Shown here: one piece after another, positions 48,442-60,500 of the stretch
Layout of the letters: each line of letters begins with the position of its first letter
How positions within the stretch are numbered: position 1 is the stretch's first letter
Assembly (NCBI GenBank): GCA_018806985.1
Contig: JADANN010000150.1
Coordinates: 46,001-110,000, forward strand
From: Angiostrongylus vasorum
Taxonomy: Eukaryota > Nematoda > Chromadorea > Rhabditida > Metastrongylidae
DNA length: 64,000 nt
Direction: 5' to 3'
Made by a program: the position numbers and the translations under genes
Notes under the pieces: model-generated
What the model saw: only the letters and a program-made list of their open reading frames with translations
Told to the model about the DNA's origin: nothing
The model's database searches: none

Positions 48442-48475
<34 letters not shown>

Positions 48476-49540
48476 GAATAAACACACACACACACACACA
48501 CACACACCTGCACATCGATACACAAAAGCACTTCTGCGCGAACACTAATATATGTATAATTCTATCATCGTTGTGGATGATGGTTGCAAGCTTACTAAAC
48601 GAATTTGACAACTGCGGTAGCAAACACCTCCCTATGGGTAGGCCAAGCCGTCTAGGAATCTAGAGCATAGAGAAGTGGTTACAGGTGAGGGGAAGCAGTT
48701 ATGCACATGCTTTCGCAATGTTGGAAAAATTTTACCGGAATTATCTGGTAAGAGGCAATAAACACTGAGTCGATACATCGCTAGGCATGGCAGCCATCGA
48801 TAGGATAAATAAGCATTCGATTACCTTCATGACTTAATGAATCTGAATAAATAGCGCATTCCTCAGCTATAGAGGGACACCGAGCGCTTTATCGTTCTAT
48901 TCCTTACTTTTTATCATTATGTCTAACTGTCTAACTATCTAACAAAGAGGAGTTTGTTGGGAAATGAGTCGTCGAAGCATTCCCGCACCAGTGCACATTT
49001 CTGTGACTTTCAAGATACTTGAATCAGGAGCAAAGGTGTCGAAGACGATCGTCGACACTTATGAGTGCTTTAAGTGCTAATGGAAAAAGTTAAAAAAGCT
49101 CTATAGAATTTTCCAGGACGTCGAGTTGGACTTTCAGATGCTTTGATAAAATGCATACCTGCTTTTTATGCTTCTATCGAATCAAATTTGTTCTAGAACC
49201 AGCTACAAATTAGAGAAGCTTAAACAGTTATTGAGTAATGAGTTATGGTGGTTTGAAAGTACTTCTAATGAATGTTAAATGATTGCGTCACAGTTATTTT
49301 AACATTGAATATGACAAGTTAGCTTTTCATAATTTCGTTCAACTCTTTGTACTGTGTGAAGTCAGCTGTTGAATATTAGCATATCGTTAATTCTGAATGA
49401 CATGAGCATCGGTAGGCCAGCACAAGTTACTGTATAGGCCAATTATGGATTCAATCTCCTTCACGAATATTAATGGAATCGGATGTAGGGCGCATTCCTG
49501 AGGGATCACTAAACATCTAGAGCTTTGTCATTCTCCTGTC
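47640..49540 (+). repeat. Several diverged SINE family C fragments
   Basis: Fragments at about 47640-47775 (tail GCATAGCGCATTCTTCAGGT), 48655-48900 (GAAGTGGTTACAGGTGAGG to AGCGCATTCCTCAGC) and 49380-49520 (ATCGGTAGGCC to AGGGCGCATTCCTGAGGGAT). All share the family C head or tail. The first two flank the CATA microsatellite. Confidence 0.45.
48166..48470 (+). repeat. CATA tetranucleotide microsatellite
   Basis: About 300 bases of almost perfect CATA repeats, with two single-base TACATGCA interruptions near 48226 and 48350, followed by CACA dinucleotides to 48508. The Met-Tyr-Val-Cys and His-Thr-Tyr-Ile repeat frames on both strands are artefacts. Confidence 0.97.
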
Positions 49541-50570
49541 TTCTGTTTATTAAACTGTTGTTTATAATATAAGCAAACTATTATTTGTGGTATATTAGGC
49601 CTGGTCTCTATAAATATCGTTGCATGATTCTCTGATGGAAATCTACATAAATGACTGTTAGTCTTGTAATTAATTTTGCAGTCGTTGTTTTTATGGTAAA
49701 CGTACTCATAATTTTATTATATGTTAACTTCACATTCACATCTCATAGTGTTTGGTTGCGTTCCTTTAACAACACGAAATAGAGGGGGAATCAGAAGTCA
49801 AAGCTGTTGTGCGTTAAATTTATACTAGCTTAGTTACGCAGTACATAACTGAAAATTGTGATAAACTCATCAATTCTTCCGGCTTAACGTTTCACTTGCA
49901 TTAGGTCTGTTAAATCGTCCCCCCATTACTTCGATAGATCGGCAGAGAAGTCGCTCAAGTTACTGCTGTCATCGAATAATACTTTTTCCAAAGTACAAAA
50001 TTTCCCTGCAGTCCAGAAGAACAGATGACTTGAGTGACTGTATTGGAGAGTAGAAAGCGCTTGGAATCACGTCTACATAAGGATTAGAGTCAAAACCACA
50101 CTCGATTATCATTCAACGTTTCACTGAGAACAGAAGGCGATAGATCATCTACTTGCAGTCAAACCTACATATTAACCTAACACCTCGTGTTGGCGATGGT
50201 CTAGGTCAACGAAACAGCTGGAAATGCTCTTAAACACTCATCATGACAGAGGTATTTACGTATCTGCAATAAAAGTTTAACTTTTAGCATAACACACCGT
50301 GAATAGGAGAGCTTTTATTAATACTACTGACTACTGAAGAATCACTTAATAGGTGAGAAAACTGTCTTACCTACATCGCATGCTTTATGTTCTTTGCTTG
50401 TTGAAGAATTCTAGGAGGTCATATGGAAGAAAACACTGGAAACCTCAACAACAAAGACGGTGCCTGTAACAAACGATGTTGATCGAAGGCAAAAAGTACG
50501 CAAAAGATTAAATATGGACTAGATTACTTCTTGGTTTTTTTCTTCAGCCTTATTTGTAGTGTGAAAAACC
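49540..50570. other. Noncoding stretch
   Basis: No repeat, exon or RNA gene recognised. Confidence 0.4.
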
Positions 50571-50579
50571 ATATTTCGT

Positions 50580-50865
50580 CCTGAGCGCGTGTGGCGCAGT
50601 GGTCGGAGGCGCTCCGTAACACACACGTGGAATCGATACCCGCGCCCAATGGCCCACCGAGCCTTCCATGCCTCCGGGTTCGGCAAATTGGTACCAGACC
50701 TGTCTGGGAGGACAGCAGCACTGGCTCGATACATCGGTAGGCCACCGCGAGTCATTGTAAAGGCCAGATATGCATTCAATCATCTCCAAAGATACTTAAT
50801 GAAGTCGAATGCATGGCGCATCCCTCAGGGATTGATCAACGCGGAGAGCTTTATTCTTTAGCTTT
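50580..50865 (+). repeat. tRNA-derived SINE family C, best copy
   Basis: Starts with TGGCGCAGTGGTCGGAGGCG, a clear RNA polymerase III A-box-like start, followed by a GGAATCGAT B-box-like segment. The body has CCTCCGGGTTCGGCAAATTGG and the conserved 3' part ATGGCGCATCCCTCAGGGAT and GATCAACGCGGAGAGCTTT. Head and body match many copies across the window. Open frames on both strands across it are not genes. Confidence 0.65.
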
Positions 50866-51308
50866 ATTTTGTCTTGAAAAGAAAAAAACCGGGAATGGTT
50901 TTACAAAAAGGAAGAGTTAAGCGAGGAGAGGTAGATAATCTAGCAACATTCAGCTTATTCTACTTTCTCAGAAACGTTTTCTTCAGTACATTATCCATCC
51001 AGACGAAATACGGCTAAAGGAGTGATAGACTGTGTTGTATTGAGGGATCTAGGTTTGGGTTCTCACATGCGTCACTTGTGATCCCGTTAATCAAACTAGC
51101 CATTCCATCGTGCTCCAGCAAACTCTATTTGTCCTTGTCATGTACAAAGATCGCACAAAAAATTACGAAAAGCACCAAACTCTTTGTATGATGTCTTCTT
51201 ACTGTTTTTTAAGAAAAAATAGCCACGGACAACTCACCAAACTCTGTTTTATATCTTTATGCATGACCGGTCTTCTAAATGGACATTTTCCATTGCTTCT
51301 CGGTTTAG

Positions 51309-51457
51309 CAGACCCTACTGGGAAATGTCCTCCATTTTTCGATCAAAGTTCAGCAACTTCCTGCTTTGATAAAGCGATAAACCATTGTCGAAAGAGAGCC
51401 GAGTGTCATAAAAACCTAATATTTTTTTATGTCCAAATAAAATATAAAGGCGGGTAG
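51309..51457 (+). CDS. Candidate Cys-containing terminal exon
   Basis: After the acceptor CTTCTCGGTTTAG a frame reads DPTGKCPPFFDQSSATSC, then FDKAINHCRKRAECHKN, and stops at TAG where a SINE-like repeat begins. Four cysteines in 35 residues suggest a secreted or extracellular module. The stop lies inside the repeat, so the SINE may have truncated the exon. Family not recognised. Confidence 0.35.
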
Positions 51458-51640
51458 CACAGCGGTAGTGATCCCGTTCATAAACTAGACGGCCAAACCC
51501 ACCCATAGTCTGGTCCGAGCCAGCTCCTTGCACGCCAAGTCTCTCATCACTCCCAGTTGCGAAGTTAGTACCAGAGTTCTCTGGACAAGACAGGCCCACT
51601 CCCTGTAATCCATGTAAAAAACACCCTAGCCAAGACAAAA
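51447..51640 (+). repeat. tRNA-like SINE fragment
   Basis: GGCGGGTAGCACAGCGGTAG, then GATCCCGTTCATAAACTAG, then a body mentioning CAGACAGGCC-like sequence. The head resembles a tRNA A box but the body differs from families B and C, so it may be a third family. Confidence 0.4.
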
Positions 51641-52757
51641 ATTACCTCAAGCACCAGCCAAACTCACAAGCAAAAGAAAAACTTCGAAGACCTTTTTGGA
51701 TGGTGGATGCGAGTAAGTGAATAGAATGCAAGAAGTGATTAGATCCGCACATTGTGATGCATGTGATGTTTGGTCATGTAATTTTTAAAAAACTTGTGTA
51801 AAAGAATGAAGAACTGGTTTGCTGCCAGCACAGACTGCGTGAAACAATTCATTACAAGGCTAAGGCGAAGAAGCATAATCGAGTTCCGCTTTTTTATCTT
51901 ACCAGCTTGAATAAGTAGATGGTACTCCACCTGTATTCACTAAACCTAACGTTATCCTCCTTCACCTTTGAATTTGCTTATCTCCGACGCACTTCTTCTT
52001 CTTCATTGTGAAATCTCATGGCTTCGAACAGAAAACATCTTCCTCTGCCACTTTTTTAAAGGTTATATTATACCAACACAATCAGAACAAAAAATTTGAC
52101 GACAGATAGAGTTGGTTCTTGAAGGTCGTCTAGCTAGACAAATGTTTGACTCATGAAATAAAAAAAGGAACTGAAACTCTTACTATGAAATTTGCTCTAT
52201 TCTCCTCTTAAGCAGCAGAAACGATTCATTTCTTGACTATATTGTGATGTGTGACGAAATATGGATTCTCTACAACCTCTGACCACGTTCTCCGCAATGG
52301 TTGGAAAAAACTGAAGCAACGAAACCTTTCGAGAACCGAATTTGCATCAAGAGAACCTAGTAACGCAGCTATACCGTCGTAAATGTTGTAAGACTTAGAA
52401 TGCAATATTTTACTTCATTGCTTTCTAGAATATTCATAAAGGTCCCTACAAGCCTAGTGTTTCATTGTGATGATGTACTTAAATTTGAATCGCTTTACCA
52501 ACAATATGCCAATTCGAGTGGTTCTTATTTAACTCAAAGAATTTAATCATATGATGTGGTATGCGCATTTGATTTGAAAAGTAGGAAACCAACATTACTT
52601 CGTAAACAAAGTGGCAGACACGGCTTTTCGAAAAAGAATAGGAACGCAGTCATCAAACTGATAACCACGGCAAAAATTTCTCTAAGAACATTTTAAGTGG
52701 AATTATCGAAAGATTTCCGCTGCAGATCTAATTTTATGGCCAATTTCTGTTCCACTT

Positions 52758-53261
52758 TTAGAACCGTTGCTGAAGAGAACGTGATTTTTGTCCCGTACGA
52801 TTTTTGAACCCAGCCATTACTGGTGTCATCACTTTATTTTTTAGCATCGTAAATTTGCCCTCCTTTTCATTCACCACTTCAGCGGAAAGGAGGGTAAACG
52901 GTTTTGGGTGGCGATCCTTGAGCAGAAAATCACATGATAATGAACGGCTCCTCATCATATTGTGCTATCGTCTCGTGAGTTCACTTGATTAGACGTCATT
53001 CGAAGGATAACATTTCATCGGTGGTATTAAAAACTAAGTGGACATCCAACTACTCAATAACTTTTGATGATTGTCGGTAATAACAAAACAGATAGATAAA
53101 GATTTAGCTGGGGAAGTCTCGGTAAAGGAGCTAGTGATTACACAATAGTCACGCCACATCAAACTGATCCACACCGGCTTCTTTACCTCCATTATATGTC
53201 TACGTTCCACAGGGTGAAAACACGCACCACTACTAAGCAATATAAACTTTACAGCTTTCTC
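52758..53261 (-). CDS. Two 3' exons of an unidentified gene
   Basis: Exon 53261-53187 (acceptor TTTATAG, donor GTAAAG; 25 codons, phase 0) reads EKAVKFILLSSGACFHPVE. The terminal exon 52964-52758 (acceptor GACGATAG, stop TAA) reads SLSCDFLLKDRHPKPFTLL and ends with a basic GFKNRTGQKSRSLQQRF. The intron is 222 bases. Both segments look like genuine protein. A further upstream segment near 53340-53280 (VRIARKGVSTEQSEDFLG) may belong too. This gene ends about 960 bases downstream of the start of the dve-1 3' end on the same strand. Family not recognised. Confidence 0.42.
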
Positions 53262-53264
53262 CTA

Positions 53265-54221
53265 TAAATCAAACCTTTCCTAAAAAATCTTCACTTTGTT
53301 CTGTGGAAACACCCTTTCGTGCTATTCGCACATTAACCACAACAATTAATACTTCCGATTCTGGTTATAGTTGCTCCCTATCGTTTCGGCCCTTCCTGGT
53401 TATTCTAATATTCATGGAACGCCAAACCATTTACAAGCTTTATTATAATTGATAATTGACACAGTGTGGCAAGAGCGACAAATTATTAAGTTTTTAAAGT
53501 AGTAAGATGACAACGTGCGAGCTGAAATTTAAGTTGAAGTCCTATATGAAGAGGCAGAGGCTTTAAGGTGCCGACCTAGAAGGACGTGGAACTCAACACA
53601 TCCAAGATAATGCATAATGAAACTATTTGGAAACAAAAGCCTTTGCCTCAGCATAAACAAACTGCTATATACAACAAAGAGTTGGAATAAAAAGACGAAG
53701 AAGAAAACTATTCGATTCAACTAAACCAAGGCGAAAAGGCGTTCTATAATATTCACAAAGAGCGTCATTCTCCATTTGAAAGCTACCTACTGAATAAATT
53801 TTGCAGTTCAAAAGCATAAGTGAAACAAATGAGGACCGTGATTAAAACTTTTCGACTCGATAAAGTGGCTCAAGAATATCGGGGCAGGTAGGGTTAGCAT
53901 TTCATGTGAATATTAAGGATCTAAAGAAAGCTTACCGTAGGTAAGAAGAAGGCAAACCGAGGAATGCGAGGACATAGTGATGACAAAAAATGAGGGACAT
54001 GGGTGAAATATAAGCAGGAATAAAGGTATAAGCGCTAGACTAGAGCCATTTGCGGCGAGAAGGCACTCCCACAACACGGATTAAGAATGATATGACCCGA
54101 ACAAGTTACGAGGGTACGTATGAGTACAGAAAGCGATAGCGGGAGGGACAAAGAGGAGCGTGAGTATTCTGAGAACGAAAAATATTGAATATGAGAAAAT
54201 ATGATCAAAATGAAGATGTCA
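53265..54221. other. Region between dve-1 and the next minus-strand gene
   Basis: Should hold the dve-1 3' untranslated region (just below 54222) and possibly upstream exons of the gene at 52.8-53.3 kb. No clear AATAAA within 200 bases of the dve-1 stop was noted on the minus strand. No repeats seen. Confidence 0.35.
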
Positions 54222-54554
54222 TCACGCAAACAACTTCTCTAACTTTTCTACCATCCCTGTCTGCATTCGCTTGCACTTTGCGCGACGATTTTTGAACCAA
54301 ATCTGAAAGTATCGTTCACAATTAAGCTCTATTTTCCATGTTATTTAGGTAGGTAAGCAATCAACTCTGATGACTTCCGACTACCTTTACATTGTGTTGA
54401 CTGATGTGTGGATAGTTCTCCCTGTATGGGCATCCATTCAACATTTGAGTGTACTGGTCGATTTGCATCCACGTCGGATGTGGATTTTCTTCGAACCACT
54501 TTTCTAAGATCGGCAACTCAGTCAGCGGATCAAACATCAAACGTGAGCGAGCAG
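54222..54554 (-). CDS. dve-1: dve-1 exons 8-9: homeodomain 2 and C-terminus
   Basis: Exon 54554-54385 encodes arm and helices 1-2 ([13 protein letters not shown]). Exon 54302-54222, after a TTTCAG acceptor, opens directly with the recognition helix [12 protein letters not shown] and ends with EKLEKLFA and a TGA stop. W48, F49, N51 and R53 are intact and position 50 is Lys. The spacing again has ten residues more than a canonical homeodomain, and the first part aligns with homeodomain 1 without gaps, so the two arose by tandem duplication. Homeodomain 2 looks like the stronger canonical binder. Confidence 0.9.
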
Positions 54555-57500
54555 CTGCAACAAACTTTTTACAGCACGTCTTTGGCGATGTCGAACTATG
54601 AAGTGTCGACGTTTATTTACTGACTGTATTTCACATACCCTGAGAGCCTATTCCCATTCCACCAATGTTGTTGCCCAAAGAGAGATCATTGGGAATATGT
54701 TTTGGAGATGAACTAGCGATTGAGTTCATGATAGACAAGTCAGGAGAAGAAGCGGTGGATTCCTGAAACAAACTACTGCGAAAGCAATGATTCATGTCAC
54801 TCTTTGAAGAAATGAAAACGCAATGAAAAAAGAAATGATTTATACTAATAGTTTTGAAATATTTGTGACTTTGCAGATTGCAACGACGTATTTGTGGGAA
54901 CCCTTTTCGTTTGCGACAGATATTTTCGTGAACGTACCGCGTTCAAATCTCCAAACCGTTAATCCTTATTGAGATTGTCGCGACTTCAATTCAATAGCAT
55001 AACTATAAACCGTTCCCTATCATTCCAATGAGAACACTCATCATTAGTATCGATAAACCGTTCTTAAAATTATGGGCAGAAAGTGAAATTATTTGTTGGA
55101 GCAACGAAAAGAGTGACGGCGGTCTGCGTTGCACTATCTTCAGTAATCGAAAGATCCGCCGAAATCCATACCGGATCTCTAGTAATCCTATAATCCCATA
55201 AGGAAATAGAGGCATGAATTAGAGCCTCCGTCCTTCACAGATCATATTTAACTCGAATTGTGAGAAATCATAGCCAGCAGTGCCAATTTTCTCGACGCAC
55301 ACTGTAACATTCAAACGCGTCGGCGGCGCTTCATAGCAGCTTCTTTCTTTGCCATAAAAAGCGCTTCTCGGTTCTCAATGATTGCGGCACTGTCTTATAA
55401 TATGGTGAGTCACGAGTTAATTCGGTAGTGAGTGAATCTGAAGTACTAGTAGGAGATGAACGTGGGAATCAGCTAGTGACTAACGTTTCTGAATTTTTCA
55501 ACTATTCAATCGATCAGGCTTGTTGGCGAATTGGTCTTTTTCGTTACGCTGGTATAATTCAACTGGAAATCCGAACGTTAGACAAGGTCACAGCAGCTCC
55601 TACCGATACCGAAGCAGATAACATCTAGCCGCTACAAATAAGCCGCTGCTAAGGTCGAACAACGAAAGAGCGCCAGAGGACAGCAAAATTCGCGCCGAAT
55701 AGACCAGCCATATGCGTGACAATGAGGTTAGACCAAGTATGCACTTTCTATCCACTTGTACTCCAACACACATTCGCACGAAAGATACGAATATGGTGTA
55801 AAATAGATAATTTCCTTGACGTGTTGCGCGCAATACACGAGGTCCGAATGAGAACATAAATTTACATACCTCACCGACCTGCTTGATATGAGGAAACGAC
55901 GACATTTCTGCACCATCGCTGTTGCTGTGCACTTCGTCGTCGTTTGGTGTTGGCGAGTCGGAACCCCCGTCAATGCGACTTTCGTCGCCGTTAGTGCTCT
56001 TTTGACAGGTTTCGATTACGTTGTTGAAATCAAATTTTGGCCGATACTCAGCTAGCATCGTTGGAATACTTGGTACCTGAAAGTTTGAAAACCCCCGCGA
56101 AACTAAATGGAGAACAGAGGTGACAAATGGAAAGATGAACCACTCAAATTTCGTACAACACCCACCTGTTGATTAACCTGTGTGTGAGCGGCTACTAGTG
56201 CTGGTCGACGTATCGCCGCTCGTTGGTTTGCAAACCAGTTACAAATCTGAAAGAACAACAAAAGAACATCAAGAAACACAACTCGTCGATAAACCTTTTG
56301 CAGAAGTAGGAAACCTACGGGCTTGTAGAAAAAAATTCAACCACCTGATTTGCAGGCATATTTTTGGAAAATTTACTCCATTACTTTTTAGTTATTTTCT
56401 AAACTTACTAATTTTAAGAGAGATAACATCCTGATGAAATGCAAAAACAATATCGTTAGAATTGTTCTGGGAGAAGATTCCTCTAACCCTTTTAGAGTCT
56501 ATATTCGCTTAGAAAAAGCTGATGTACCAAAGTATTCTAACTCTGGCTAACCAAATTCTTTAAATAACAAGCGTTGTTTGCATAAGAGTGTCGTGTACTT
56601 ATAAAATTTTTGTTTTTATTGATTTTGGCATGATGACACCCACGAACAGCTCGCGAGACTGTGCCCTGGAATTTGGCTAGTCAGCACATCAAGCTATCTT
56701 ACAGTAGACAAATAGCATATTTGTTGGAGGCCATCCCTAACTGCCTCTCACACAAGGACGGAATAAACAAATCCGGCTCAGCAGACATAGCAAGCCCATC
56801 CTCCGAATCCACATGCGTCTCAAGACAAGTGCACTTTTTTTCATCGTTTCTGGTACACGTTTAATCCTTTGTCAATCCTCCTGCGGAAACAGCGCCTAGC
56901 CTTACCACTAATGAGCATGAGATTCTCCATATGATGGAGATCTGTAGATGATTTGAAACCATTTACTTTTCTAATACCGTTTTAAGATTTTTGATGCACC
57001 TGTTGATAACTAATTTTTTGATGATTGCGTCTATAAGTGCTTCCGTTGAGAATGTTCATATAGTTGAGCAGCTTCTGGCGACTAGGGCTAGAATCTGATT
57101 TAAACCATTTCTCCAGTTTCGGCACCTCAAACAGCTGATTGAATCGTGTTTGAGCGATCGGACTGAAACGTCGTATTTAAGTAAATGTTATAAGTACTTC
57201 TTAATGAACGATTATTTATGAAATGAACATGGTGCTACCACACCAATCCAGGCACTTTGACCAACAATTCAAAAGACTCCTCAGATAGTTTTGAACCTGT
57301 CTTTACGACCCATCAATATATCGAAAACTGAACAGAATACACGTTATTTTCTTAAAAATAACGCGCTGTCACCAAACCCAGGATTCGATTTAGCTTGTTT
57401 ACAAAGACTAGCGAGCGAGCGGCTGGCTGAGAACGGGGAGATGGGGGTGGGGGTGGTTCCCACAGACCTTGGCATCGCTGCTTTGTAGTCCTCGATCATA

Positions 57501-60500
57501 CATACAAAACGGCGTTGACAGCTGCGAATGTACTACTGCGAGCTCGAAATAGCTATTAGACCATCTATCAGCAATGTAGTGAATACTGTAAACATAAAAC
57601 GAACACCATCATATAACCCGAAATAGGTTCTATTAAGTGCAATCTTGGAAACTCTCAGTTGTTACCACAAAGTTAGGAAGAAAAGATGGATAAAGTCCGA
57701 AACATTGCACAATGTTTTGATCAATAAACAACGCGAGTTCATCATCAAGTGAAGGTGAGAAGCTCCACCAATGGTTCAACTCAGAATGGCTCCATCAGAT
57801 CAGACTAAGAAATGCTTTCAGCCAACATAATGATTTAATGGTAACGCGTCATTTTAATATACAAGCCCCCGAAGAGACGTGATTCATTGCCTATACCAGC
57901 AAACTTATACAAAACACCAAAATCATTGATTAACGCAAACGACTTTGCCAACAAATGGCCTTGTCTGGAATAAAGTAAAGTGCGAGCTCCCGACGCAATC
58001 ACTTGACAAAGAATGCACGTTTCCGTGATGATACATAGAGTGACACTTTATATCCCACTCTGTCGTCATTTCGTCTAAAATGTTCCCTCAAAATCGAATC
58101 GATAATCTGCATGTATACATGGACTCGTATGGAAGTGATCCTGGCGGGTCGCGGCTTATCACAAACATTCCCTCCCCCTTTGTCCACACGCCCGCTCATT
58201 CCAAAACAGTCAAATCCAAATCGATTGATAAATAATCAATGAATTATTGAATGGAAACGACTTTTGAAGATTGGACCAGGACAGCTGAATAGACAGCCGC
58301 ATTCTGTGATACATATCATGTCGCGCAAATTAGGTTCACTTCACCACTGATGATAGAATTTCAAAAATCGTTTGGTTTACCTAGATTTCACAAATTAAAA
58401 TCGCTGACGTCTTCATAGCTAAGCGATGTAGAGTTTTTTAAAAGCGCCTTGACAACCCCTAAGTTACGGATTTCGGGGCGTTCATTTACAGCAGAGTCTG
58501 CTCTCCATAAGGACTTTCGATTTCGATCAATCGTACAGGCAGTCGCTGGCTGACTCGAGTTATCGCTCAGGCATTGGGGGGGGTGAAAGGGAGGTGGGGA
58601 GCCGCATTACGCAAGAGATTCTCATACAAGGAACGAGTTTCCGGGGGCGAGATTTTCGCTTTCATGCAGGTGTTTGGGAGCGACGTCGAGATAGTACGCC
58701 GATAGACGGAGCGCAGACATGGAGGAGACGAGGGGCACCTGAGATGTAACGAGGAGAATGATCATCTTCCGCTAGCACTAGGCACCAAACATTCAACCAT
58801 TATTGGCCTGATCTAAACACGCGTCCGGCAGACAACAAACCCGGTTTCTCAGTCATCAATGCGCTTATCTGAATAACTCTCGAGGACACAAAAGCAGTAT
58901 CGAGTGGAACCGTTTTGGCCACTGCCATAGCCTGCTGTGCAAAACAATCTAATTCACCTGTGCCTAAGACTTGACGAGAAAACGAGTTCCTTTCACCAGA
59001 CGACGTCTCTCGAGATCACTTAGCCTTGAATGGTAAGGCGCCAATTATCCAGTGTCAGAAACACGCTATGAACATACCCTTTAACCCCAAAATGACTAAA
59101 AACTGAGCCGCGGAAAGCGGCAATGACTTTGATTTCTTTTCGACGAAGGCTGTGAACAAGAGAGGGGGGCTGCCAGCAAAGTATGAATGACACAGAGAGA
59201 ATCGACGCCATATAATCCAAGTGTGCTGTTGCCTCTTTCAAGCCAATTTCCCCTATCCCAAGCGAGATAACCAGGCGTGTGATTGGCTGCCATTCGGATA
59301 CGCGAGGAAATTGAGGGTCGTGTGGCACGCTACCGTATCCGGAGGCAACGAGTTGATCCCAGCGCATCAACCCATCCTATTAGAACACTTTGGCTAATCC
59401 AAAATAGGCTATCAAAGTGTTGCCATTGTCATCCTAGCAAACTATGACTGTGGTGTGAGGGCTGTGTGACAATATATACAAATACACGAGCCAGCCTCGG
59501 CCGAAGGCTTAACTTCAGCGTCAAATAGTGGAATAGCTCTTCGGGATCGGCGAACGTGCCCAGTCTCGTCGCATTGCTCTCTGCGATCCGTGTGCTATGT
59601 GCATCAATTTCATGTCTGTCGCCTCAGCGATCCCGCAATGTCTCGACAGCACTCTCGCCTCACATAAGCTTATCCATCTCAAAGCACAACAGACAGCCGC
59701 TCACAACTTGCCGAGATTACGGTAGACTAACAAGATTATCGTAATCCGCTCCAGTGAGGATATGCGTCTGTAAGTATTTGCCGTCCGGATCTATACGTTC
59801 GCAACGACGTTAAACGGTAATCGAATACCGACCTTCGTCGTTCATCGCCTTGGTCGAGCGTCTCTAGCCACTCGTTGATTGAGTTTATCTGTTCATGATT
59901 CAGAATGGCCGGATCGTCACCGGCGATTACTTGGCTGATAAGCTCCTTTATCTGTTGGTTATCCACGCTGTTGAGAATTTGTGGATTTTTCGACACTGCT
60001 GTTTTTAACAATCGCTGTTTGAGATCGGTTATGCACTGCGTACTGGCTGAGTCTGAAGTACTGCTGAAAAAAAGTCGGACATTTTCGGTGCAAAAATGCT
60101 TCGTCACATTCAAAAAAGTGACTTGTTTGTCACTGAGCAATTTTGACGGTCCGTTAATTTGTTTTTCCGTATTTTGTTGGCTTTCCTCGTTATCATCATG
60201 TAATAAAAGCTGTCGGCGTATTCTGCGCTACATATTCGTCCGCGAGATAGAAGGATCGTAAATAATTACGTATTCAAATTCCGTATTCCCGCCGCAGAAA
60301 ATCCGCAAAATGCATGAAATGAAAACGACAATATAATATAATCTATCGATTGCTGTCAGCTAAACTTAGGCTAGAGCCGGGTATAATCCGTAGACTATCA
60401 TCCTTCACCAGAAATTTTGTTTCCCTTTTGCATCAAAGGCGGATGAGTTGCAGTAACAAGGTTTAGGTGAGAAATTCAAATAGAACGAAAGTAGGAGGTG

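Noticed and set aside
48089..48623. Long frames on both strands with Met-Tyr-Val-Cys or His-Thr-Tyr-Ile repeats
   Set aside because: They are translations of the CATA microsatellite and appear in all frames.
50519..50861. Several overlapping frames on both strands near 50.6 kb
   Set aside because: They translate a SINE family C copy and recur in other copies (for example 44.7 kb).
55600..55869. Extension of dve-1 exon 6 past its donor
   Set aside because: A good GTATGT donor is present and the extension is hydrophobic, unlike the acidic linker; kept only as a remote isoform possibility.
59020..59370. 116-codon minus-strand frame inside a dve-1 intron
   Set aside because: No in-phase splice sites to neighbouring exons and no domain; intron likely.
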